Positions 56,328-64,000 of a stretch of 64,000 bases of DNA are shown here, in pieces. The translations under genes and the position numbers were made by a program. The notes below the pieces were generated by a model. That model searched no databases. It was not told the origin of the DNA and was given only the letters and a program-made list of their open reading frames with translations. Numbering within the stretch: the first letter of the stretch is position 1; each line of letters begins with the position of its first letter. Source of the DNA: a bacterium (GTDB lineage Bacteria; Electryoneota; RPQS01); contig JADKHW010000002.1 of assembly GCA_016721565.1 (NCBI GenBank), forward strand, positions 1 through 64,000. Reading direction: 5' to 3'.

Positions 56328-57356
56328 TTAGTCGTCTGCGCCGATAACAACTTCGCGATTTTCCGTAGCCGATCGGTATGCGGCTTCGATAACCTCTAAG
56401 ATATAGGCCGAGTCCTCTGCAAGTGACACAGGCTTCGCTTTGCCCGCGATCACGCTGTAGAAATGTTCGAGTTCGTACTCAAATGACTTGTTATAAAGTG
56501 TCGCAGCCTTGAGTTGAGGGCCTGCCGGTGTGACATTAACCAAACTGCCGTGAATCTCTTTGGTGATCTTAAGAGGATTCAATTCCGCAATGCCTTTGTT
56601 GCCGCTAAACACCGTCATGGCCGCCGATTCATCCGACATGTAGGCCCACGTCGCATTCAATTGTAAGGCCGCACCGCCTTGGAAAGTCAAGTAAGCAGAA
56701 AAGGTATCTTCAACGCGGAGATTCAAACGATCCTTGGAGGTGTTGCAAGTCACACGTTTGATCTTTGGTTTGCCCAATGTCCACCAGCACACATCGAGCA
56801 ATTGAAGACCAAGGTCCATTAACACGCCGCCGCCAGAGATGCGTGACTCATGCAACCACGGACTGCGGGACCACGTTTCTTTGCGTTTCAGCCACGAGGC
56901 TCGAATAACTCGCACTGTACCGAGTTCGCCGCCCTGCACGAATTCGTGGAGAATCATTACGTCGGGACGAAATCTTAAGTTCATCCCGACCATCAGGTGC
57001 CGTCCGGCTTTCTTCGCCGCATGTACCATGCGCTGGGCTTCTTCGGACTTGCGCGCCATTGGTTTCTCAACCAAAACGTGCTTCCCTGCTTCCAGCGCCG
57101 CAAGAGTTAGGGCAAGATGCGAGTTAGTCGGAGTATTGATGTGAACTGCGTCAATCTCAGGATCGGCGAAGATTTTTTCGGCGTCGCGATAGAATTTCGG
57201 GATCTTCTCCTTTTCTGCCAAGGCCGCAACTTTTGCGTAATCAGTATCCGCGATGGCAACAATGTCGGCATGTGCGCTCTTCTTCAACAAAGGAATATGA
57301 AAGAGCTGGCTGACACCGCCTGCACCGATAATACCGACTCTAAACTTATCCGCCAT
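56328..57356 (-). CDS. Gfo/Idh/MocA-family NAD(P)-dependent oxidoreductase
   Basis: 342-residue sugar-type dehydrogenase. The Rossmann domain starts FRVGIIGAGGVSQLFHIPLL; INTPTNSHLALTLAALEAGKHVLVEKPMA contains the EKP motif; the C-terminal alpha/beta domain has SRISGGGVLMDLGLQLLDVCWW with the usual Asp-Gly-His-like D-x-G-x-x-x-L-D arrangement (His replaced by Leu). The substrate is unknown. It overlaps ruvX by 11 bp, which appears positional. Confidence 0.88.
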   Translation of the reverse strand: MADKFRVGIIGAGGVSQLFHIPLLKKSAHADIVAIADTDYAKVAALAEKEKIPKFYRDAEKIFADPEIDAVHINTPTNSHLALTLAALEAGKHVLVEKPMARKSEEAQRMVHAAKKAGRHLMVGMNLRFRPDVMILHEFVQGGELGTVRVIRASWLKRKETWSRSPWLHESRISGGGVLMDLGLQLLDVCWWTLGKPKIKRVTCNTSKDRLNLRVEDTFSAYLTFQGGAALQLNATWAYMSDESAAMTVFSGNKGIAELNPLKITKEIHGSLVNVTPAGPQLKAATLYNKSFEYELEHFYSVIAGKAKPVSLAEDSAYILEVIEAAYRSATENREVVIGADD

Positions 57357-57792
57357 GACCGTCTATTTCCCTCCTGCCGGAGTTGACCTGTTCATCCAAA
57401 AACGACTGCAGCAGCAATACCGCTGCCGCCATGTCGAGTTTACCGCGTTGTTTCTTCTGATTGACTCCCACTTGCGAGAGTGAGCGGCTGGCCTGAAAGG
57501 AGGTGAACCGCTCATCGGCAAACGTTACCTCAACGCCTAGCTCGCACACGATGTCCGCAAACTTGCGGGCAGCCTGAGCGGACTCCCCTTCGGAGCCTTG
57601 CAAAGTCAAGGGTAAGCCGATTACGATGAGAGAGATATCCTCTTCACTGAGAGTACTTTTCAGCAAAGGCAAAAAATCCGACGCGTCTCCGGGCCAGACC
57701 GCAAGTCCGACCGCAAAGCGCCGCTCATCGTCCGAGATCGCAACTCCGATACGCCGCGTGCCCCAGTCCAGACCGAGGACACGAGACATCAT
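57346..57792 (-). CDS. ruvX: RuvX/YqgF Holliday-junction resolvase-like nuclease
   Basis: 148-residue RNase H-fold protein (also linked to 16S rRNA 5'-end processing). It has VLGLDWGTRRIGVAISD (first acidic residue), ISLIVIGLPLTLQGSEG, FADERFTS and KLDMAAAVLLLQSFLD. The start overlaps the HU gene stop (TAATG). Confidence 0.94.
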   Translation of the reverse strand: MMSRVLGLDWGTRRIGVAISDDERRFAVGLAVWPGDASDFLPLLKSTLSEEDISLIVIGLPLTLQGSEGESAQAARKFADIVCELGVEVTFADERFTSFQASRSLSQVGVNQKKQRGKLDMAAAVLLLQSFLDEQVNSGRREIDGHGG

Positions 57793-58118
57793 TAGCGCTC
57801 GTTGGGTGGGATCTGATCCAATGGAGTCTTGAGTGACTCCTTAAGTAGCTTGCCCGGTTTGAAATGGGTCTTACGCCGTGCGGCAACGTAGATGATCTCA
57901 TTCGTCTTGGGATTACGGGCTTTCGGCTTGGGTTTGGTCTTCTTGACCTCGAACACGCCGAAATCACGAATCTCAATTCGCAACTCCGATTCATCTCCTG
58001 CCATAATTTGGCGCAGCACGGTGAACGTATCGTTGACCACCTTGGCCACCGTATCCGGACGCTCGTTACTGAGCACGGCTACACGCTCTACCACATCTTT
58101 CTTGATGTAAGTTCGCAT
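57792..58118 (-). CDS. HU/IHF-family DNA-bending protein
   Basis: 108 residues. The family core reads YIKKDVVERVAVLSNERPDTVAKVVNDTF, then ELRIEIRDFGVFEVKKTKPKPKARNPKTNEIIYVAARRKTHFKPGK, in which GRNPxTGE is replaced by ARNPKTNE. The C-terminal tail (LLKESLKTPLDQIPPNER) is about 15 residues longer than in standard HU. GAGGAGG lies before the ATG. It could serve as a chromosomal architecture protein. Confidence 0.94.
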   Translation of the reverse strand: MRTYIKKDVVERVAVLSNERPDTVAKVVNDTFTVLRQIMAGDESELRIEIRDFGVFEVKKTKPKPKARNPKTNEIIYVAARRKTHFKPGKLLKESLKTPLDQIPPNER

Positions 58119-58184
58119 TCAGCCTCCTCTGCTGTTCCTCTGCGATTTAGGTATCTGCACTATTTTGAAACTATTAATTTGTAG

Positions 58185-60461
58185 TTACATCGGCTGGTTG
58201 CCGGGAAGCTCTTCGTCGAGACGTTCCACGTGAAGCACTCCGGGAATCGCGCGGATGCGCTTGAGGACTCGCTGCAAGTGAAGCAACGATTTCACCTCAA
58301 GTACCAAGCGGCCCGAGGCAAAATTGTCTTCTCGCTTCATCTCTATGTAGAGCAAATTCACGTCTTCTTTGGATAAGCCAACGGTGATGTCGCCCAGAAG
58401 CTGTGTGCGATCTTCTGCCATAATGCGAACACGCACGTTGAACTTGGCTTCACGATCCGCATCCCAATCCACTTGAATATTGCGTTCGGGGTGCTTCATC
58501 AGAAACGGGATGTTCTTGCAATCGATACGGTGGACGACAACGCCCTTGCCCGTACTGATGAAACCTGTAATCATGTCGCCGGGCAACGGTTGGCAGCAAC
58601 TTCCGAAGCTGATGGCAACCTGATCCATACCGTGGATACGAATGCCCGTGTCGCTGCCTTTGACGCGGCGAATGACCTTGGAAAGAACGTTGGCTACAGG
58701 ACCCGATGATACAGGTTCAGGTGCCAATTTGCGAATCACATTTTCGATGGTCAGGTCGCCAGATCCAATCGCGGCGAGAAACCCATCCAACGTGTTGTGA
58801 CCAAAAAGCTGCGCAGTCTCGGCGAGATCCTTATCAGTCTTTTTGTACCGTAGGCGCGTAAACTCGCGTTGGAGCATTTCGCGACCAAGCTTTTGCGACT
58901 CGTCGAAATGCTGTTCCTTGAGCCACTTCTTTATTTTATTGCGCGCACGGCTGGTCTTGACAAATTGCAACCAGTCGGGATTCGGTTTTTGATTTGGTGA
59001 AACGATGACTTCCACCAAATCGCCCGATGAGAGCGTCGCTTTCAAAGGAGCAATGTGGCCGTTTATCTTAACGGCCATCGCGTGCAAGCCAACGTCGGTA
59101 TGCACCGCGAATGCAAAATCTACAGGTGTCGCGCCGACAGGCAGTGTGAGCAGTTTTCCGCGCGGCGTGAAGACAAAGATTTCGCCTTCAAACAGATTGA
59201 TCTTTAAGTCTTCAAGATATTCGCGCGAGTCGCCAGCTTCAGCTTGATTATCGAGTAGGCCACGTAGCCATTCAATCTGGCGGTCGAGTTCTTTGCGGCT
59301 TTGATCGCCCTCTTTATAGCGCCAGTGTGCGGCGATACCATATTCGGCTCGGCTGTGCATCTCTTCCGTTCTGATCTGCACTTCGATCTTACGGCCGTCA
59401 GGACCGAATACTTTCGTGTGCAGCGACTGATACATGTTTGACTTGGGAGTCGCGATATAATCAGTGAACTTGTCCTGAATCGGAGTGTAGAGCGAATGAA
59501 CGATACCTAAGGCAAAGTAGCACTCTTCCATCTTCGGGACGATGATGCGAATCGCGAGCAGATCGAGAATTTCCTCAAACGGATAGCCGCGCGTTCTAAT
59601 CTTGGTATAGATCGAATAAAGATGCTTCGGTCGGCCTAATACCTGACCTTTGACACCCGCCTTGCGAAGCTCTGCTTGAATGCGCGCGCACTCGCGTTGA
59701 ATGATACGCTCACGCTCTGTTCGCTTTAACGAGACTTTTTCTGCAAGCTCGTGGTAGTCGCGCGGATTAAGAACTTTGAAGGCAAGGTCTTCGAGTTCCC
59801 ATTTGACCTGATAAACGCCCAATCTATGCGCCAGTGGTGCGTAGACATCCATCGTTTCCAGCGCGATGCGTTCCTGCTGCTTGCGAGTCATGTGGCCAAT
59901 TGTGCGCATGTTGTGCAAACGGTCGGCGAACTTGATCAGGATGACGCGCAAGTCATTGACCATTGAGAGTAGCATCTTGTGCAGATTTTCTGCCTGTTGC
60001 TTCTCTTTGGACTCATACTTCAGCTCAGGAATCTTTGTGACGCCGTCCACCATTTTGGCAACGCCGTCACCGAAGGCTGAGCGCAACTGTTCTGTCGTGG
60101 TTTCGGTGTCTTCGACCACATCGTGCAACAGGCCCGCGACGATAACATCTTCGCGCATATGCAGATCGGCGAGAATTTCGGCCACTGCAAGCAGATGTGT
60201 AATATACGGTTCGCCGGAAAGTCTGCGCTGGTTCTTGTGAGCTTCGTAGGCAAACAAAAAGGCTCGCTCAACGACGGCAAGATCGGCATTCGGGAAGTTC
60301 TGAAAAAGAGCGAGACGAATCGTATCTAAAGAACGCACAAACTCAGGCTCGATCTTCTCAAATTGAGGACCGGCCAACGGAGGGAGAACTGCTACGTCTT
60401 GGTGAGCTTCATTCTCTTCAAGTTTGTGTGCTGCATCGGGCATGTTGTGCTGGTTAAGCAC
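58185..60461 (-). CDS. (p)ppGpp synthetase/hydrolase, RelA/SpoT family
   Basis: 758-residue bifunctional Rel. The HD hydrolase domain is intact (EPYITHLLAVAEILADL, VAGLLHDVVEDT, KFADRLHNMRT). The synthetase domain has RGYPFEEILDLLAIRIIV, DKFTDYIATPKSNMYQSLHT and EVQIRTEEMHSRAEYGIAAHWRYKEG. TGS follows (LFEGEIFVFTPRGKLLTLPVGATPVDFAFAVHTDVG), then the helical and CC parts with FGSCCQPLPGD, and a C-terminal ACT domain. The GTG at 60461 or the ATG at 60443 could be the start; neither has a strong ribosome site. It controls the stringent response. Confidence 0.96.
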   Translation of the reverse strand: MLNQHNMPDAAHKLEENEAHQDVAVLPPLAGPQFEKIEPEFVRSLDTIRLALFQNFPNADLAVVERAFLFAYEAHKNQRRLSGEPYITHLLAVAEILADLHMREDVIVAGLLHDVVEDTETTTEQLRSAFGDGVAKMVDGVTKIPELKYESKEKQQAENLHKMLLSMVNDLRVILIKFADRLHNMRTIGHMTRKQQERIALETMDVYAPLAHRLGVYQVKWELEDLAFKVLNPRDYHELAEKVSLKRTERERIIQRECARIQAELRKAGVKGQVLGRPKHLYSIYTKIRTRGYPFEEILDLLAIRIIVPKMEECYFALGIVHSLYTPIQDKFTDYIATPKSNMYQSLHTKVFGPDGRKIEVQIRTEEMHSRAEYGIAAHWRYKEGDQSRKELDRQIEWLRGLLDNQAEAGDSREYLEDLKINLFEGEIFVFTPRGKLLTLPVGATPVDFAFAVHTDVGLHAMAVKINGHIAPLKATLSSGDLVEVIVSPNQKPNPDWLQFVKTSRARNKIKKWLKEQHFDESQKLGREMLQREFTRLRYKKTDKDLAETAQLFGHNTLDGFLAAIGSGDLTIENVIRKLAPEPVSSGPVANVLSKVIRRVKGSDTGIRIHGMDQVAISFGSCCQPLPGDMITGFISTGKGVVVHRIDCKNIPFLMKHPERNIQVDWDADREAKFNVRVRIMAEDRTQLLGDITVGLSKEDVNLLYIEMKREDNFASGRLVLEVKSLLHLQRVLKRIRAIPGVLHVERLDEELPGNQPM

Positions 60462-60543
60462 TTATTGCGCTGGCGCAAGTGCAATAAATTCTTTGTTGCG
60501 TAAAACAGATTCGGCTTAGTGGGTTTGCCACCAAGAAATTAAT

Positions 60544-62034
60544 TTAGAACGGGTTGTCATCCATCGGCGGCAGAGAATTGTCACCGTAGTCCGTTGACTG
60601 ATCCGCTTGTGACATCGTTGGGCGGTTCGATTCGAGCGGCGCGAACATCGTGTACTCTTTGATGAACGCGAGCGGAAGAGAACCCGTCGGGCCATTACGA
60701 TTCTTGGCTACGATGATCTCAGCCAAACCTTCAATCGGATAAGATTGTGATCCGATTTCGTATTGAGGATCCTTCTTACCCTTGAACAAATCTTTGTAGT
60801 ACTCAGGACGATAAACGAACATTACGATGTCGGCGTCCTGCTCGATAGCGCCGGAGTCACGCAAGTCTGACAAAAGCGGTTTGCGTTCACCGCCGCGCGA
60901 CTCAGTGGCACGCGACAACTGTGAAAGAACGATAATCGGAATCTTTAGCTCTTTTGCCAAATTCTTAAGCGAGGCCGACACAAACGCGATCCACTGCTGC
61001 TGATTGTCCACCATTTTAGGCGGAGTGATCAACTGCAAATAGTCAATGACAATCAGATTAATCTTGTGTTCGAGCCAAAGTTGACGGGCGCGAGCGCGAA
61101 GCGTTCCAATTTCAAGACCGGGTTGATCATCAAAATACAAATGCAGATCGGCCAAGCGTCCGGCGTGCTGTGACATTCTACCGTACTCTTCACGGGACAT
61201 CCGGCCCGTGCGTAGGCGCTGCAAACTGATATGCGCCTCGCCTGCGAGCATACGCAAGACCAATTGACGCACGTCCATTTCAAGCGAGAATATGGCAACT
61301 CGCGCATCGCTATGTTGAGCGGCACCTGTAGCAATGTTCATCGCCAGCGCCGTCTTTCCCATCGAAGGACGGGCCGCGATGATGATTAACTCACCGGGGT
61401 TAAATCCCGTCGTAAAATCATCAAGTCTGTCAAATCCCGAAGACACACCGTGTACATGCGTGTCGCGCGACTTCATGTACTCGATATGTTCAATCGTGCT
61501 CTTGACCGCATCCAGCGACGTCATAGCGTTGCGACCGCGACGACGACCAATCAGCTCGACAAGCTCACGCTGAACTTTTTCAAAGACTTCGTCTGCTCGC
61601 GCAGTCGGATCACTTGCGGAACCAACCGCCTCAGCACTTAACGAAATCACGTTGCGCAGCAACGCCTTTTCGTGAACCACTCCAGCATAATGCTCGATAT
61701 TGGCAGAAGTCGGTACTTCTGCTGCAAGTTCGCTCAAGAACGGAACACCGCCGATTTCTTCCAGCTTGCCGGCTCTGCGAAGCTCGTCGGCAACTGTTAT
61801 CAAGTCAATCGGCTCGCGACGCGCATCCAGCTCATTCATGCATTGAAAGAGCGTGCGGTGATTCGGCTTATAGAAAGAACTTTGCTCGACTAAGTGGCCA
61901 ATGCGCAAGAACGCTGCTCCGTCCGACAAAAGTGCGCCCAGCAACGCGCGCTCCATTTCGGGAGCTTGTGGCGGGACACGTAGGCCAGACGTATCAGACG
62001 ACTGCGAGCGCTCTGAGTATGCAGGGTGGGCCAA
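60544..62034 (-). CDS. dnaB: replicative DNA helicase DnaB
   Basis: 496-residue hexameric helicase: N-terminal DnaG-interacting domain (PPQAPEMERALLGALLSDG), linker, then the RecA-like motor with GFNPGELIIIAARPSMGKTALAMN (Walker A), FSLEM, LIVIDYLQLI (Walker B), LSQLSRATESR and AKNRNGPTG. The start is a TTG preceded by AGGAA; the C-terminal extension (SQADQSTDYGDNSLPPMDDNPF) is acidic. It lies 40 bp after udg. Confidence 0.96.
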   Translation of the reverse strand: MAHPAYSERSQSSDTSGLRVPPQAPEMERALLGALLSDGAAFLRIGHLVEQSSFYKPNHRTLFQCMNELDARREPIDLITVADELRRAGKLEEIGGVPFLSELAAEVPTSANIEHYAGVVHEKALLRNVISLSAEAVGSASDPTARADEVFEKVQRELVELIGRRRGRNAMTSLDAVKSTIEHIEYMKSRDTHVHGVSSGFDRLDDFTTGFNPGELIIIAARPSMGKTALAMNIATGAAQHSDARVAIFSLEMDVRQLVLRMLAGEAHISLQRLRTGRMSREEYGRMSQHAGRLADLHLYFDDQPGLEIGTLRARARQLWLEHKINLIVIDYLQLITPPKMVDNQQQWIAFVSASLKNLAKELKIPIIVLSQLSRATESRGGERKPLLSDLRDSGAIEQDADIVMFVYRPEYYKDLFKGKKDPQYEIGSQSYPIEGLAEIIVAKNRNGPTGSLPLAFIKEYTMFAPLESNRPTMSQADQSTDYGDNSLPPMDDNPF

Positions 62035-62073
62035 CTTAGATTCCTAAACTATCTATTCAGCGCGACAAAATTG

Positions 62074-62778
62074 TCACGGTAATTGATCGTACAATTTTCG
62101 CAGCAACTTAAAGTCGGCATCGCCGTGCACTTTCTGAGTCATATTGCGCAGAAAGTAAGCAGGGTGATAAGTTACCAGAAGTTGCATCCCTTCCCACGGA
62201 ATGACTCGCCCACGCAAGTCTTTCATCGGCTCATCGGTGCCCAGCAGTTCGTTGGCTGCATGCTTGCCTAGACACACCACAATATCGGGACTGATCAGAG
62301 AAAGTTGCGTACGCAAGTAGGGGCGGCACGTTTCTTTCTCAGACGGCAACGGATCGCGATTACCCGGCGGTCTGCATTTCAGAGTGTTGCAGATATAGAC
62401 CTCTTTTCGATCGAGACCGATCTCAGCGAGCATTTCATTCAGCAATTGTCCAGCTCGACCGACAAACGGAATACCCGTATGATCTTCGTCATGCCCGGGC
62501 GCTTCACCGACGAACACAATGCGAGCATGTTGACTGCCGTCGCCGAAGACAAATTTCGTGCGCGTCTTGCCAAGTTCACAACGTGTGCACTCGCAGATCT
62601 GCTTCTCGAATGCGGAGAGACTTTCCGGCAATGGCTCGACTGCACCATTCAACACACGAAGCGATTTCGGCGATCTCTCTGCCTGTGGCACCACAAGGTT
62701 CTTGCGCGGCAAATAGATATCTTCTTCAAAGAGCGCGAGCGATTCGAGATATTCAACAGCGTCACTCGACCCACTCAT
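62074..62778 (-). CDS. family 4 uracil-DNA glycosylase, 4Fe-4S
   Basis: 234 residues. It excises uracil from DNA. The active-site segment is FVGEAPGHDED (motif GEAPGxxED) with the second motif TYHPAYFLRN. Cluster cysteines are in ICECTRCELGKTR (C64, C67), CNTLKCRPPGNRDP (C135) and ETCRPYL (C151). The first 60 residues are a linker. The ATG overlaps the stop of coaBC (ATGA). Confidence 0.95.
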   Translation of the reverse strand: MSGSSDAVEYLESLALFEEDIYLPRKNLVVPQAERSPKSLRVLNGAVEPLPESLSAFEKQICECTRCELGKTRTKFVFGDGSQHARIVFVGEAPGHDEDHTGIPFVGRAGQLLNEMLAEIGLDRKEVYICNTLKCRPPGNRDPLPSEKETCRPYLRTQLSLISPDIVVCLGKHAANELLGTDEPMKDLRGRVIPWEGMQLLVTYHPAYFLRNMTQKVHGDADFKLLRKLYDQLP

Positions 62779-64000
62779 GATACGGGTTCGGTGACTTCAG
62801 TCTTTTTGGTTGCCTTCTTGGCCGCCTTCTTCTTCGCGGGTTTAGGCTCAGTTGCTTTGGCATCAGCAGGTTTTGCTTCCGTCTGCTTCGGAGCTTTCTT
62901 CTTGGCGGCCTTCTTCTCTGCTACTGGAACTTCAGCGGGCACCTTTGCTTCGGCAGGTGCAGCAACCTTCGCGGGTTTCTGCTTACTGCGCGATTTCTTA
63001 GCGGACATCGCTTCTGTTTTGGCCTCAGGCTTCACTTCGGGCTTCATCTCGGGTCTTGTCTGCGAAACGACTGGAGCCTGTCCTGGGGTCTGTTGTGGTT
63101 GACCACTCGGCAACGGCAGTCCACCCTGTTGTGCGGATAGGGCTGCTAGGCGCTCACGACGCTCGCGAGCACGACGGCCACCTCGACGCGATTTCTTTTT
63201 CCCTGCAGACGCAGGTTGTTGTTGTCCTTGCGAGGCCTGCGGTTGAGCAGGTTGCACCGCTTGCGATTGTTGCTGCGGCTTAGGTGGTTGCAGTGGTTTG
63301 GGCTGTTGCTGCGACTTGGGTTGCAGTTGTTGCGGAGCCGCTTGGGGAGCAACTTCCTGTTTCACTGTTTGTGCAGTAATAGCCGGCTTTGGCGCTTGTC
63401 CGTTTTGCTCGGGATGCTTGGGCCTATCGTGTTTGTTCTTGTGCTTCGGCTTCTTTGACTTGTGTTCGGGTTTCTTGCTCTCAATACCCTCTTCCAAATC
63501 AAGGCCGTCAAGCTTCACTAGACCGTGTTCATCTTCTTCAAAGATGTCTTCCGGTTCCAACTCAAGTTCAAGATTAACGTCAGGTTCCACATCCGGCTCG
63601 GGAAGCGGATTGCGATAGAGTTCCATCACTGCATTCAGAATCTCACGTGCAACTTCACGCTTGGATTGAAGCGGCAAGTCCTGCACGCTGCCGTTGCGGT
63701 GAATGATGAATACCTGATTCGTTTCTACCTGAAAACCGCTGCCTTCTGCAAGTGGATTGTTGGCAACGACGATGTCAAGATGCTTCTCCGCGCAATTTTT
63801 CTCAGCGCGTTATCGAGCACGTTCTCAGTTTCAAGTGCAAATCCTACTATAACGCGGTTGCCTTTGTTTTGCGAGATGCCCTTGAGAATGTCTTCGGTAG
63901 GAATAAGATTAATTTCAGGGTCGGGATCGCCTTTTTTAATCTTGTTCTTGGCCGTGTGATCGAAAGTGTAATCGCTCACAGCGGCGGACATCAGCAGAAT
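62775..64000 (-). CDS. coaBC: CoaBC with long disordered C-terminal extension, one frameshift (N-terminus beyond window)
   Basis: C-terminal part of phosphopantothenoylcysteine synthetase/decarboxylase (coenzyme A synthesis). Frame one gives AAVSDYTF, INLIPTEDILKGIS and VIVGFALETEN. After a break at about 63788-63795 (GCGCG; two extra or one missing base) frame two resumes EKHLDIVVANNPLAEGSGF and QVETNQVFIIHRNGSV, the usual CoaB end, and LPLQSKREVAREILNAVMEL. The protein then runs on, in the same frame, for about 280 residues: acidic (EPEDIFEEDEH), then Q/P-rich, then Lys/Ala-rich (PAKKKAAKKATKKTE), histone H1-like. CoaBC normally stops at the first part. The frame break in an essential gene is probably a sequence error; the extension is not explained by it. 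Confidence 0.83.

Overview
This window looks like a piece of a chromosome from an uncultured, Gram-negative member of the FCB superphylum, of the Calditrichota / Zixibacteria / KSB1 / Electryoneota kind. The evidence is an outer membrane with TonB-dependent receptors, PorV-like proteins, BamD and Lnt; secreted proteins that end in a YPNPFNPTT-type sorting tail (type IX secretion or FlgD-like); a class II ribonucleotide reductase; and a type III glutamine synthetase. Several promoters read as canonical sigma70 sites (TTGAnT, 17 bp, TAtAtT or TAttAT). I see no rRNA, tRNA, CRISPR array, phage or insertion sequence.

Layout. 1-908: the start of sufC and an IscR-type Rrf2 regulator with its promoter and operator. 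1071-4822: a TPP riboswitch with terminator, then a TonB receptor and a Na+/solute symporter, probably thiamine uptake; both genes are broken. 4919-5805: an autoregulated ArsR/SRPBCC pair. 5923-15131 (minus): a tight five-gene outer-membrane operon (TonB receptor, EF-hand-rich surface protein, lipoprotein, PorV-like barrel, lipoprotein). 15542-20288 (minus): GSIII, a hotdog thioesterase and a matrixin-type protease. 20548-25146 (plus): a second matrixin and another sorting-tail protein. 25212-31785 (minus): a very tight seven-gene operon joining gamma-glutamyltranspeptidase, a poly-gamma-glutamate system protein, a lone TRAP-type permease, an unannotated 48-residue membrane protein, an AstE/AspA-like amidohydrolase and two exported proteins; I read it as a gamma-glutamyl-polymer scavenging or remodelling system. 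31982-35617: nrdJ with promoter and NrdR-like boxes. 36132-36990: rpsR-rpmB-rpmG. 37083-40240: a histidine kinase and NtrC-type regulator, followed by a candidate structured small RNA behind a sigma54-like promoter. 40607-52081: secreted and lipoprotein genes and a tricorn-like protease. 52248-64000 (minus): a core-gene chain coaBC-udg-dnaB-relA/spoT-HU-ruvX-gfo-lnt-porV-like-small membrane protein-bamD-nadD.

Quality caveat. At least eight reading-frame breaks occur, including in normally essential genes (bamD in a T run, coaBC), so single-base indel errors in the assembly are likely. The symporter also appears to have lost an internal block, so the thiamine locus may be truly decaying. One in-frame TGA, in a Cys-rich repeat protein, falls where the sister repeats have cysteine and is followed by a compact SECIS-like hairpin; it deserves separate attention.
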